Assembly: GCA_020152595.1 (NCBI GenBank)
Contig: JAIGNY010000696.1
Coordinates: forward strand, 807,001-871,000
Reading direction: 5' to 3'
Length of the DNA: 64,000 nt
Source: Chiridota heheva
Lineage: Eukaryota; Echinodermata; Holothuroidea; Apodida; Chiridotidae
Shown: positions 46,122-61,100 of the stretch, one piece after another
Layout: the number at the start of each line of letters is the position of its first letter
How positions within the stretch are numbered: position 1 is the first letter of the stretch
Notes under the pieces: model-generated
The model's input: the letters and a program-made list of their open reading frames with translations, nothing else
The model's database searches: none
Told to the model about the DNA's origin: nothing
Position numbers and translations under genes: made by a program

Positions 46122-49100
46122 CTGAAAATGATAAGCAAAAGTTATCCAGAGACATTGTATGTATGTACACAAGTATTAAACAAAAGTAAATATACATAAT
46201 CTAAAACATGTGTGTTTCTTGCCTAGACTTTTCCATATCATAGACTTGCAGGTGCTCGGTAGAGTGCATATACATACCTCCACCAAGCCAATCTCAGAAA
46301 CCTACATTGCTCTCTCCTTTTTCTTTATTTTATTAAAAATAAATCATTTTTTAAACCACTTACCTGTATTTGTCTGCAACTACGACTAACAATTATATAC
46401 AGGCACTGGAGGGCCTCAAGAGATGTGACATCTTATATGACGACATATGTGTATGCTTTTATTTTTTTGTTCAGGCCAAGAATATGTTTTTATTTTAGAG
46501 CATTTCAAGAACATCTAATCTTTTTCACCTTGCATTCTGAGCAGGCTCATTGACATTGTTTTCCATGTTCATTTGTTATATGTTTTTATTTAATTTCACA
46601 CAAACAAAAGGGCACACACCTTTCGCAAAGGAGATGTCCCCCCTCCCCTTCCCCTCCATACTGGATTTATTAAAAATAAATCATTTTTTAAACCAGTTAG
46701 CTGTATTTGTCTGCAACTACAACTGAAAATTATACACAGGCACGGATGGGCCTCAAGAGATGTGACATCTAAGGATCGACTGTATTCCATTGGAAATATG
46801 TAAATAACATTCACATAAATACAAAATCATCATCAAAACTATTCCAATTAACCTCTCTGAGTTAGTTGATTGACATTTTTCAACCAATCACTGCATGAAT
46901 TTGCTAAGCAAGAAAATCTTCATAAATAAGTGGGGAAAACATCCCACGCGGTACTGGTACAGTACAGCTAGCTGGCGGGTGCACTCATGTAGTCAATGCA
47001 CAAAACAAATTTCTGCACAAACAGACTAGAGTGACGACAAGGTGGGAGTATAAATTGCACCTATGGGCCCGCTACGGGTTTTGTAATGCTTAGCAAACAG
47101 AATTTTGTTTATTCCTTTCGCTAAAGATCCAGAGAAGGGTCATAAATGGACCACAGCGTGCGGTAGGCCACATGAACATCTAAATGTCAAATGCAGCATT
47201 GATTCGAGTGTGTCTGTTTGCCTCACCTAGGTACCATGTTGCTATTATGCTGGGCGTGGCCTATTTCCTTAATCAATTCTTTCTTGTGAATTTAAAATTT
47301 TACCAAAATCTATTCATAATTTTCTAAGATATGTTGTTGAAAACAAAACAAATAAATGTACATACAAATAATTTTCATACCACTTCATAGGCAGCCAATA
47401 ATGAGGGGAATTCAGCTTAATATAACGATGAACTAATGACTTGCTCTGATATAATTATACAGGTACATTGTACTATGCATCAAAGATAGTCACACAAGAG
47501 TATAAAAGCATCATGAACTTATTAGTCTATGGTCGATGAACAGCTTCAAATTTTAGAGGACAATTTTTTCATTTTATACGAAGGCATAATATTATGAATA
47601 GACTTCTCAAAATTATGAAAGAATGTGTTTTCAGTTTTTGAGGTGGCTGATCATAATTTGAGGATTATTTAAAGTTTTTGTCCCTCCTGTTCTTTCCTAT
47701 GAAATGACCAAACAGTTGATTGGGGGGGTAAGGCTGATATGGGAAAGCTGCTCCCCTTCAAAGATAGATTGGAAATAAATGGATTAACATAAGTAAAAGA
47801 GACGCCTGCCCGTTAATACTTCACAAATTTACCTCTAAATCTATCAAAGGAGCAATGCATATTTGATGGGGTTTTTAAGTATTTAAGCAATTTTTGCCAA
47901 TTCCTTTCCTTTTAATTCTATAATTATGAATACATGTACAGGTCTTAGAAATGATGATAACATAGCATACTTGATCTGCCAAGATGAGTAGGTCAGCAAT
48001 GCCCGACAAAAGCGTATCATGTTCCATCCACTTCTTGCTAAATCCTCTAGAGTCACATTACACAAGCACACTAATAGAGCCTGGAGTAATAGGTTGAATC
48101 CATAGCTTGAATTCAATATGATATTTGAAGGAATAGCCTACAATGTACAGCAGAGAATGGAGTGATGATTGATGGTTTGTCACAAAATGTCACGTCACAA
48201 AAAAAAAATTTGTCACGTCTCAAATGTCGCATAATTTTTGGCACCTTTTGCTCAGAATGTCACATTAATTTTGCCTTTGTCACATTTGATTGACATACTG
48301 TAGATTTCACACATGACCAGTTGACAGGTGATATTTATAGAAAGGATCATTTGTTATGTCTGTTTCATGAAAAATGGAATCCACCACTAATATGCACCAT
48401 CAAATTACCAATGAGTGTGAGTGAAGACCCTGGGTAAAACATGTCACAAAATGTCAGACAAATTTTAATACATCTGTTTATCTTCATTTTGACATAAAAT
48501 ATTTTAAATGTCACAGATTTTTGGACAATGAAATTGTGTTACAAAATGTCACCATGTCACGGATGCTCCATTCTGTGCATGTACAGGTATAACCTACCTG
48601 GTATACTTTATACAGCAGCTAGGTCAGGTAGATTATCCATGATCTATAGCATCTGTACATATACACCCCTCAGGACCTAAACTTACCGCTTCCCTGTTCC
48701 CTCTTTATATGGTTTCTTTTTTATGTCGGCCGCAATCATGTCATCATCATACTCTACTGAATCTGTCTGAGCGTAGTTAACCATGCCTAGGGTGTCCATC
48801 TGTACACAAAATATAAGCAATAAGGATATCTCACAAGCATTTACACATGTGATCAAGATGTTCAAATCCTGTACAAGCGAAGCAGCTCCATCCTTTCTCT
48901 GTGAGTTATGAAGCTAGTGGTGAAGCTACCAGAAGGGCAGGTAAGAAATTGCCACCTGGTTCACAAAAACCAATTTAATCTCTGGCGCCCTTTTGCCATT
49001 TTCATATAAACTCGTTCTGCTTTTTTATTTTATGATTTTATAATTCAATATATTGTTAGTGGGTAAATGTGTTTATTTGTTTTAGTGTTTCAGATGCATA

Positions 49101-52100
49101 GTTTTATTCTTCATTTTGCCTTCCCCTCGCTCAAGACCAGAGTTTCGCCATATGCAAAGACAAGTGAGTGGGACGTTTGTTTTAGTTTTGTGGTTTTCAT
49201 TTTTCCACTCATGTTGTTTTAAAGAGAAAAGGGATCAAGCATTGTTATGACACATGTTTTTTTTTTTTAAATGAAATAAAGGTGGAGGGTTAATGTATTG
49301 TGGAGGCATGAACATTAATTATGTTGCAAGGGGTGAAATGAGTCCCCACTAATACATTTCTAATGGGATGAGGGGCAATCTCACCTACGATGAAAAACTT
49401 GTTGCAAGCAATGGTAATAAACAGTTTCTAGGTATGTAGATGTGAACAGAGGCAATGGTAATAAACAGTTTCTAGGTATGTAGATGTGAACAGAGGCAAT
49501 GGTAATAAACAGTTTCTAGGTATGTAGATGTGAACAGAGGCAATGGTAATAAACAGTTTCTAGGTATGTAGATGTGAACAGAGGCAATGGTAATAAACAG
49601 TTTCTAGGTATGTAGATGTGAACAGAGGCAATGGTAAACAGTTTCTAGGTATGTAGATGTGAACAGAGGCAATGGTGATAAACACTTTCTAGGTATGTAG
49701 ATGTGAACAGAGGCAATGGTGATAAACAGTTTCTAGGTATGTAGATGTGAACAGAGGCAATGGTAATAAACAGTTTCTAGGTATGTAGATGTGAACAGAG
49801 GCAATGGTGATAAACAGCTTCTAGGTATGTAGATATGAACAGAGGCAATAGTAATAAACAGTTTCTAGGTATGTAGATGTGAACAGAGGCAATGGTAATA
49901 AACAGTTTCTAGGTATGTAGATGTGAACAGAGGCAATGGTGATAAACAGTTTCTAGGTATGTAGATGTGAACAGAGGCAATGGTGATAAACACTTTCTAG
50001 GTATGTAGATGTGAACAGAGGCAATGGTAATAAACAGTTTCTAGGTATGTAGATGTGAACAGAGGCAATGGTGATAAACAGCTTCTAGGTATGTAGATGT
50101 GAACAGAGGCAATGGTGATTAACAGTTTTAGGTATGTAGATGTGAACAGAGGCAATGGTAATAAACAGTTTGTAGGTATGTAGATGTGAACAGAGGCAAT
50201 GGTAATAAACAGTTTGTAGGTATGTAGATGTGAACAGAGGCAATGGTAATAAACAGTTTCTAGGTATGTAGATGTAAACAGAGGCAATGGTAATAAACAG
50301 TTTCTAGGTATGTAGATGTGAACAGAGGCAATGGTGATAAACAGTTTCTAGGTATGTAGATGTGAACAGAGGCAATGGTGATAAACAGCTTCTAGGTATG
50401 TAGATGTGAACAGAGGCAATGGTGATTAACAGTTTTAGGTATGTAGATGTGAACAGAGGCAATGGTAATAAACAGTTTGTAGGTATGTAGATGTGAACAG
50501 AGGCAATGGTAATAAACAGTTTGTAGGTATGTAGATGTGAACAGAGGCAATGGTAATAAACAGTTTCTAGGTATGTAGATGTAAACAGAGGCAATGGTAA
50601 TAAACAGTTTCTAGGTATGTAGATGTGAACAGAGGCAATGGTGATAAACAGTTTCTAGGTATGTAGATGTGAACAGAGGCAATGGTGATAAACAGTTTCT
50701 AGGTATGTAGATGTGAACAGAGGCAATGGTGATAAACAGTTTCTAGGTATGTAGATGTGAACAGAGGCAATGGTGATAAACAGTTTCTAGGTATGTAGAT
50801 GTGAACAGGCAATGGTAATAAACAGTTTCTACGTATGTAGATGTGAACAGAGGCAATGGTAATAAACAGTTTCTAGGTATGTAGATGTGAACAGAGGCAA
50901 TGGTGATAAACAGTTTCTAGGTATGTAGATGTGAACAGAGGCAATGGTGATAAACAGTTTCTAGGTATCTTGATGTGAACAGAGGCAATGGTAATAAACA
51001 GTTTCTAGGTATGTAGATGTGAACATAGGCAATGGTGATAAACAGTTTATAGGTATGTAGATGTGAACAGAGGCAATGGTAATAAACAGTTTCTAGGTAT
51101 GTAGATGTAAACAGAGGCAATGGTGATAAACAGTTTCTAGGTATGTAGATGTGAACAGAGGCAATGGTAATAAACAGTTTCTAGGTATGTAGATGTGAAC
51201 AGAGGCAATGGTAATAAACAGTTTCTAGGTATGTAGATGTGAACAGAGGCAATGGTAATAAACAGTTTCTAGGTATGTAGATATGAACAGAGGCAATGGT
51301 AATAAACAGTTTCTAGGTATGTAGATGTGAACAGAGGCAATGGTGATTAACAGTTTCTAGGTATGTAGATGTGAACAGAGGCAATGGTAATAAACAGTTC
51401 CTATGTATGTAGATGTGAACAGAGGCAATGGTAATAAACAGTTTCTAGGTATGTAGATGTGAACAGAGGCAATGGTGATTAACAGTTTTAGGTATGTAGA
51501 TGTGAACAGAGGCAATGGTAATAAACAGTTTCTAGGTATGTAGATGTGAACAGAGGCAATGGTAATAAACAGTTTCTAGGTATGTAGATGTGAACAGAGG
51601 CAATGGTAATAAACAGTTTCTAGGTATGTAGATATGAACAGAGGCAATGGTAATAAACAGTTTCTAGGTATGTAGATGTGAACAGAGGCAATGGTGATTA
51701 ACAGTTTCTAGGTATGTAGATGTGAACAGAGGCAATGGTAATAAACAGTTCCTATGTATGTAGATGTGAACAGAGGCAATGGTAATAAACAGTTTCTAGG
51801 TATGTAGATGTGAACAGAGGCAATGGTGATTAACAGTTTTAGGTATGTAGATGTGAACAGAGGCAATGGTAATAAACAGTTTCTAGGTATGTAGATGTGA
51901 ACAGAGGCAATGGTAATAAACAGTTTCTAGGTATGTAGATGTGAACAGAGGCAATGGTAATAAACAGTTTCTAGGTATGTAGATGTGAACAGAGGCAATG
52001 GTGATTAACAGTTTCTAGGTATGTAGATGTGAACAGAGGCAATGGTAATAAACAAGTTTCCAGGTATGTAGATGTGAACAGAGGCAATGGTAATAAACAG

Positions 52101-55100
52101 TTTCTAGGTATGTAGATGTGAACAGAGGCAATGGTAATAAACAGTTCCTAGGTATGTAGATGTGAACAGAGTTCATGGGGACCATTACTCCTTTGAGCTG
52201 TATAATGGTGCCCCAAATTGCCCCAAGAATATTTTGTGGAGGTTTGATCTACCCACCTTCTTCTCATCCCTGTTCTCCTCCTCCTCCTCCTGATCTTCCT
52301 CCTCTGCCAGGGACTCTGCATGGATGATCTCCAATGCTGATTCTCTGCCGTTAAGAACCGGATGGCAGGGCATGCTGCGAGGGTCTATCAGTACATCATA
52401 AGGTACCATGGGGTGGGCGTAGGTGGCAGGGTTGTAAATGTCCCACGATGTCTGTTGACCGAGAGTACCTGTGAATAATCAAAACAGTAGTAGTTCATGA
52501 TGTATGATAACAAAAAACACTTGTTGTGTATTTGCATAAGACTAGCAAAGCCCAGTAATGCATCTATATGCAGCCATTCACTACTTCCTGCACATCTTTC
52601 CTGAAAAAACAAAGATTAGGGGTATATTATAAAGTTGCAAACAATCTTTAAGTCGGCTAAGATAGATTGTCCAATTCATCTAAATCCAAGGAGAAAATGT
52701 CACGAGGAGGGTAGGAGTAGTCCCCCAAAAAGCTGCACCACAGGGAGATCGGGGGACTTTCCCTCACTTCTCATCAAGATTTTTGTCTGCAATTCATCCA
52801 AATCTGAGGAAAAAAGGTTGAGGGGTGTGTATGGGTGACCCTCATTGTCCCCCTCCCCTAGTGTATGGTGCTGCTACTGTCTCTAGGTGTGGCTATTCAC
52901 AATACACATGATGCCAGATGTACGTACCTATATAATGGCCTTCTGTCGACCAGAGCCTTACTGTGCAGTCACTTGATGATGTAATCATGACACTCTGTTC
53001 CTCCACAATGTTCATGCTGTTAAAATGGATATCAAAAACTTTTAAAGGTCTATGATCACAGCTTCAGTTTTGTTTCCTATCAATAAATAACAAAGTATTC
53101 CGAGTAGAACAATCTTACAATTAAGTTTTCCAGGTTACGAAATAGGCCACGCCCACCATAGCAAGGCAGTAGCTAGGTGGAGCAAACAAACCTCAAATCC
53201 GCAATCATGCATTACCAATGCATTGACATTTAGATGTTCATTTGGCCTTACGTAAGTTTTGATCCATTTATGGCACTTCTCCGGATCTTTAGAGTTTTTA
53301 GCAAAAGGAATATGCAAAATTCTGTTTGCTAACCGTTCTGGATAACGGGAATCAGATTAACAAAGCCCGTAGTGGGCCCGTCAGTGCAATTTTTGTTCAC
53401 CATTTTACCATCACTCAGTCTGTGTGTACAGAAATTTGTTTTGTACAGTATATGCATTGAAACATGAGCGCGCGCCGCCAGCTAGCTGTACTGTACCAGT
53501 ACTGCGTAGGATGTTTGCCCCACTTAGATACGCAGATTTTGTTGCTAGGCAAATTTGTGCTGTGATTGGTTCAATCAAGCTGTCAATCATCAAACCCAGA
53601 GAGGTTAATTATAAACATACCATCTTATCATTAATTCTTACTGAGTTATGGTTGAGCACAGAGAGAAGTGTTGGATGACTAAATCATAATAATCCCCAAA
53701 CAGTTTTACAATAATGCAAATACTGTATTATTTTGTTTTGCAAAGTAAGAAACTTTTTCGATATAAGCAACATTTTGTATGACCCACACGATAATTCAAA
53801 TTCTTGTGAGATTTTTTATTTCCTTTTTCTATTTTGATGATTAAAAATGTTAATGATTTAAAAATGGATGGAGCTATTACAAATCACAAACTATTTTTCT
53901 CAGATTAAGTTTATGTTGAAAGTTTAGCACCTAATCAACAAACATAACGTACTTATAAAAAATGCCCATATTACATCACAGATTTGCATACAAATTTACA
54001 TACTAAAACATGGAAAATGATCAGTTTAAACAAATTAAGTGGGAATTTTTGCTAGTTTTGTGTTTTCTAATGCATTTTTAGGCAATTGCTATAACAATAG
54101 CTATTGTTACCACCATCTCTTCATAAATCTTTTCCTGATATGAATCAAATATTTTGGACAAGGCGCTCATCAGACTTATTTAATCAAATTTGATATTCTT
54201 ATTTCTTTGAAGAAAAAAAATCATGCTACAGTTCTTGCTCATTTCATTGAACTAAAATTGAAAGTTTAAAAAATGAACTTAATAACACAACTTATTATAT
54301 CCAGGAAATCACATTTTTGCTGACAGCACTTTTATTTTGTTTTTACCTAAATTTTGAATTTAATTTATCTAAAACCTGCAGAAGATTCACTAATACAAAT
54401 ATCCCACCAATAACTTGAACTCCCTCCTAACCCCCTTACCCTGCCAATGCTACATCACTGTGCACTGTATTAATAACTTTCAAGACAATATGTTAATTCA
54501 ATCTCACCTGAACACGGTTTGTATGTGAGCACGCCACGATCCCACCACTGAAAAGAGAAAGGAAATATGTTTAGGTCTGTGTGACATTATTTGGTCTGTG
54601 TGACATTATTTGGTCTGTGTGACATTATTTGGTCTGTGTGTCATTATTTGGTCTGTATGACATTATTTGGTCTGTATGACATTATTTGGTCTGTATGACA
54701 TTTGGTCTACTATGACATTATTTGGTCTGTATGACATTATTTGGTCTGTGTGACATTATTTGGTCTGTATGACTGTATTTGGTCTGTGTGACATTATTTG
54801 GTCTGTGTGACATTATTTGGTCTGTATGACATTATTTGGTCTGTATGACATTATTTGGTCTGTATGACATTATTTGGTCTGTATGACATTTGGTCTGTGT
54901 GACATTATTTGGTCTGTATGACATTATTTGGTCTGTATGACATTATTTGGTCTGTATGACATTATTTGGTCTGTATGACATTATTTGGTCTGTATGACAT
55001 TATTTGGTCTGTATGACATTATTTGGTCTGTATGACATTATTTGGTCTATCATGGACTGCCATTATTCGGTCTACTATTGTCTGTATGGACATTATTTGT

Positions 55101-58100
55101 CCATTATTCATTATTTGGTCTGTAGGGTCTGTATGACATTATTTGGTCTTTCATGGACTGCCATTATTTAGTCTACTATTGTCTGTATGGACTGCCATTC
55201 TTGGGTCTGCTATGAAATTATTTGGTTTGCTATGGTCTGCCATGGTTGTATGGGTCTGCCATGACATTAGTTGGATTGCTATGGTCTGCCATTATTGAGC
55301 CTGCTAGAACATTATCTAGCAAATTATGGCTCTTGCTCTCTTTTATTTAGAAAATACGTCACTCCATTTTCCTTGAGCTGAAAATGATATATGATATGCA
55401 GTTTCTAGGACCCAAATAATGATGATAGAATTTTATTGCATGAAGTTAAAAAACTGAAGAAAAAAATTGTGATTGTAAATAAAAGTACCGTATTCAGCGC
55501 TTTAGTAAGTGCCAGCTCAACATGTTTTGACTGATAACATAATTTAGATGTTTAATTTGAAGATTTTAAAATCAGTTTTGTTACATTATTTGCTTATTTT
55601 ACGTCTGACGCTCACAATGATTTATTTTGGTGGTTACTGTGGGACTAGAATTAAACCAGTTCACACAATGCAGTTCGAACAGCACACTTTACGCGGCCCA
55701 GAGCATGGGCACTCCTTAGGAAGAAACTGGGCCTAAAAAGTATATTTTAGTATGTGCCCCAGGCACTTATTACGTTGAATACGGTACTATTAATACAGTC
55801 ATTTGCATATTGCAAGCTTGAAGGTTTTACTCACAAACTGGAGGCTGCGGGGCGGGCTGATCCAGGCAATAGTCCTCAATATCCCACACAGAGACGAAAC
55901 CTACCGGTCAAAGGTCAAATATAAACATTAATGTCCTACCGGTCAAATATAAACATTAATGTGAAATCAATCAATTTCCAAACATGAGAAATTGTACATT
56001 AAGTACTCTTAATGGTCAAGCATGTAACAGAAAACAATTCAAGGAATGGAATAATGCAGAAAATCCAGTTTTAAGTTCTACGTGATATAGTGACTAAAAT
56101 CAGACTAGAATGTAACATCCAAGCCTCATGTTCCACAAAAGTCTTATGAATTTCGTTGAAAAGACTTTCAAGATTTTGCAACTTGCAGAATTGCCAGTAG
56201 AATGGGTGGGATTTGCCTACCGAAATTTGGGGGCAAGTCGCAAAATGACATTTGCCACTGAAATTTGGGAGAAATATCACAAATTTACACTAAGATACAG
56301 GAAATCACCACCTCACCCATGGCATCTGTCAGTCTTCAACACCAGGGCAGCTGACATGAAGGGGCAGTGAAGGGTGAAAGGAGGAAATTCCCTCGGACCC
56401 GTGTTGCTATGGGCCCTGGGTCATAAGGGACAGTAAAATTACTTGGGAAACCCTGATTCTCAGTTTTCTCCAGGCCCATATTCCTCTCGGCGACCTCTGA
56501 CCACCACCACTGTTTTAGCATGACATACTTACCATGAGAATCACCAACAAACAGGGTGGTGTCATCACTAGTGATGGTCATGCAGCTGATGGAAGTCCTT
56601 TCATGCTGTGACTGTGAAAGGGGACAAGAAATTTGAAATGACAAAGGGTTATAATTTTTCTTAAAGTATGTGTGGGGTAACATGGCCGAACTTTCCCCCA
56701 CAAAGAGGGGGCAACAATACTTTTCAAAATCTATATTCTTTTACCCCACTGTGGGTCAGGGGAGGGGGAGGTTCCCCTCTTCCACCAAGAATTAAAGCCC
56801 TAAAATATAATAAATATGAAGGAGCAAAGACATTTAGATATCGAGATGAAAATCAGGGCCACTGGTAAATTTTGAATGAAGGCCTCCTTAGAGGAAAAGA
56901 CAATGAAAATTTAGTCAACTTTCATATTTTTAAAATTTCAAGAACTGATTCAACAATTAGAGACATTTTCTGATGACCATTATATTTGTATTGGGCCCTC
57001 AAAAACATATGAGGGTTTATCCACATTTGTGACCCCTATCTCTAACATAAAAGACACAACCAAGTACTGTATCAACACTATGGAAAACTGAATGATATGT
57101 AACTATCATATTTCTGCTTTCGTACTTTAAAATATAACATAAAACCATTTGTTGTATGGATCTATAGTGACTTACACAGCTGAATCTTGCATACAGCTCA
57201 CCGCCATCAAACACTTTCCAAAAATGAAGACAGCCTGCGGGAAAGATACAGAGAAAACGTTTAAAACTTCAATATACAAATAGAAGAAGCAAGTTGGACC
57301 TACAGAAATTGTATATATGTCATTTGTATGGCACACGATGCATTCTTTATTACCTTACATGGGAAATACTCTAAATTGATAGCAAGTAGGGCTGCTAGAG
57401 TCCTATAGATTGACTAAACTGATCAGCTGAATTCAGTGGTATAGCCAGGCAGATACTTTTTTTTGAGGAGGGGAGGGGGGGGGGGAACCTGCATTGGAAA
57501 AATTAAATGGCAAGAAAATTTGTGACATCATCAACAAGTGTTCATGAACATAAAACCAAATATAATTATTTTTTCTTAACAACATTTGTAACAATTCGTG
57601 ACAGCAATCTTTTGGTAATTTTGACAAGCAGTAATCTTATCACATAAACATGAAAATCCATTTGTTGCATCAATGCTTTCTGCTTTTTTGCAATTTCTAG
57701 CAAATAAAGGGAGAATTCAGTCAAAAAAAAAAGATTACAGTTTGGAGACTCCATGTTTGTACCTCCCAAACTAAAGTACACAGTCCATGACCCATGGCTT
57801 TAATCAGGGGTATCGGAAGGCAAGGGGGGGCAAACAATCAAGTGAAGGCACATATTTTGACTGTAATTGAGGGGCATTTTTTATTTTCAAAAAAGGGCAC
57901 TTTTGTTTTTTAAAAAGTGGGGGCACGTGTCCCCTGGCCCCCGGTTCCTACACATATGATTTAAGCATAGGCGGAATTTGGGGGGAGCAAGGGATACTTC
58001 TCCCCCCCCCTAACTCTTTTTCCAAATGTATACTTTTTATATGGTGATGTTTTTTATCTTAGCATGAAATTACATTTTCTCTGTATATCTTGATCAAGTC

Positions 58101-61100
58101 TCATTGTTCTTTTTGTATATTGTATATTCAATATGCTATTTGATTACCATTTCTCCTATCAGTTTATTTTTATTTTTTTATTTTGTTGTAACTTTAGCGT
58201 TTGTGAGTTTCCCATTAAACTTCTCATGCAATTTAATTTTCAAAATCATGATCTATCTTTCCTAAACTTTTCAAATCAAATGCACCCTGACCCTCCAGGT
58301 ATGCAACTTCCTCTTACCCCATAGAATTTACACTAAAAAAGTTTTACTTTTTATGCTGAAAATGGTGTACTCACCTTTGGGCCCACTTGCTATGAGCTGA
58401 GCAGCTTCCTTCATGGTCCGCCTTGATGGTATGAACAATACTTGATTCACTGCATTATCCTCCTCCACTGTCAAAAATATACAAATAAACTTATAGGAAT
58501 TTGTTCAGCAGCGGCATCAGAAAAGCCACCCCAAAAAAAATTGTGGTTATAAGTAGATGAATTGCACTGGTAAATTAAATTTCCATCAAATGTTGCTGTT
58601 AATCAGAAAATCTATTTCAGGAAATTTCCCTCACTTTTCGGAATATGTTGCCAAATTGTAACCAACTTTGCTGCTAATCAGGAAATCTATTTCAGGAAAT
58701 TCCCTTCACTTTTCGGAATATGTTGCCAAATATTTTAACCAACTTTGCAATACTTTTTTCTAATTTGTACCATATTTTTCAATTTGACCTCCAACTGGAA
58801 AGAAAGGATGCAACCTGGAAGGTGAAATCCTCTGAGGCTTCGTAAGCCTCTGATGTTCATGTAGAATGAGCATAACCCTGATTTTGCATGAGGCAAGTAA
58901 ATCACAGGCACCCACAAGATTAGTTTGTTATCTACCCCCTCCCAAAGCTTATTTTACATATGCAAGTTATGGAATTATTAACGTTCACAAAAGATACATT
59001 CCTATACATGTTATCCTCTATCTTTAGTGATGATCTGGGCCTTCTCACTTTCTCTCCCAAAAGTATTTATAGTCTACATATGCAAGCTATTAAAATAAAC
59101 AAACTGAAATTCCTCAATACTGGTACCCTCTATCTTAAGTGTTCCCCTTTACTACCCCTCCCCAAGCATCTTCTACATATACAGGCTATGAAATAATCAA
59201 CACTTACACTCTTCATTACTGTTGTCCTCTATCTTGGGTGCACGCAGGTGGCAGTAGGTGTGTCCAGAGACCAGGTTCCAAATGATGACTTCTCCATCAT
59301 AACTGGCCGTAGCTAAAAGACTTGGTGGGCAGGAAGCAACGCTTAAGACATCTTCTTTATGACCATTTTTCTGCAAAAAATGAATCAAAGTAAAACATAT
59401 CAGCTTTGAATAATAAAGCATGTCAAAGGTCAAATAGTGCCAGAGAATGTATTTATATTTCAACAGCAAAATAACAAATGGTGCAATCAAAGATTAGGTG
59501 GTGTAAATGTACAGCAGTAGGTAGTTGGTAGCCAACACTGCCTTTTTTAATATAGCAGGGGGCAGATGAGCATTTGGGGGGTCAGTAGGGAGCCATATTC
59601 AGAATCTAAAACTATATCAAAAGGTCCCCTTTATGTTGGGCATCTGTTTAAGGGTTTCTTATAAAAAGCACTGAAGGTGAAAGAGTAGTCAATTGAAATG
59701 AAGAGATTTCAAAATACTCACTGATTTCTGTTTTTTAAATTTTATTTCTACCAATTTTTAAATGAAAATCTTTGAAATAAATTTACCAAATACACAAGTC
59801 ATTGTATTCCATTATATCAAATTTAACAATTACACTTCACCTCTCAAATGACAGTTGATTACAAACAAAACAGTTGAATTTGATATTCAATATAATGATA
59901 CTTTGTTCTCATATAGTGCTATATACATGCAAGTCGTACGCCTAAAGCGCTTAGAATAGAACGAGGCGGCCGGAACAAACGACGCACATGCCCAACCCTC
60001 AACAATTGCGTCTACTTTGTGGTCACCAAATCAGAAAAAAACTGGCGACCATGTTCCCTTTTTTTTTTTCCAAACTTTGATCGCCAATATTGTTTAGTTA
60101 CTCGCCAGTGCAAAAACCTGTTTTAAACTACAAGTTTGAATAAAAAAAAGGTTCTCCCAACTCAATTGCAGATTAAGTTGTTTTGACATCTTTCAGTCTT
60201 TAACAATAACTTATCATCTGTAAACTATCTGCAAAATATTGTTTGAAAACAATATAGTCGGAAATTGGGCTGCGTGTTGAACAGTGTATGATATTAGTTA
60301 CTGGTAGATTAAAGATGGGACATAATCCCTCAAAACCCACAGTGAACGATCATTAACATTTTGTTTTGTGTGAGTCAAGAAATTTGAATAAATCTAAGGC
60401 AGGGGCGGAGCTTAAATAAAGCAATTTATTGATGTTGGATATGTTATGGGCATTAGGCACTTATTATGCTGAATATGGTAAGTATCAAAGAACTTCAAAC
60501 TCTGACCAACCATAACTCAAAACTAAATGACTTGTTTCACAATTTATAGTTCTACTTAGAATTTATATTCTCATTAGGAATTTTGGCCTTAGCCCCTCAA
60601 AACAGGGGCGATTTTCTCAAAATCAGGGTAAAACCATTCAAGGAAAAAAGACTCTTAACTTCATTGACTAGCATCCAGCTATTGTTACACCATTTACAAC
60701 ACAGGGTAATCTATACCTTTTATCTGATAACATTTCATAGTCTTTCACAGTTCACTTGTTGCAACCAGCTACTGAATTACACTTTACACAATATTTTCAT
60801 CTTTGTAGCTTGCTGCATAACTGCTGTTCAGTGACACGAATCAGATTAGTCCTTGGCAGAGCCTGAAAAATAAAACTATACATTATTTATTAGAGGAGGA
60901 CTTTTGCAAAACCCATGAATGATTGATGGACCATTCTTTTAAGGATGGTTATTTCATCATCTTTTAAGTGGAAAATAAAACAAGTTTTTCTGGCTGTCCA
61001 TAGTTCTTTAACACATATCCTACTTACCACATCGTCGGGCCATCTGGGCAGTGGATTTTGCACGTGTTGGAAGTTCTCAGCCGAGTCAGTGAAGATGTTG

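Noticed and set aside
48683-48865. Separate short gene starting at the methionine of WD-repeat exon 10
   Set aside because: The ATG directly follows an acceptor AG and phase 0 joins exactly to exon 9, so it is an internal methionine.
49413-52165. Regular repeats that might suggest a CRISPR array
   Set aside because: Units are contiguous with no unique spacers, and the genome is eukaryotic with introns. It is a minisatellite.
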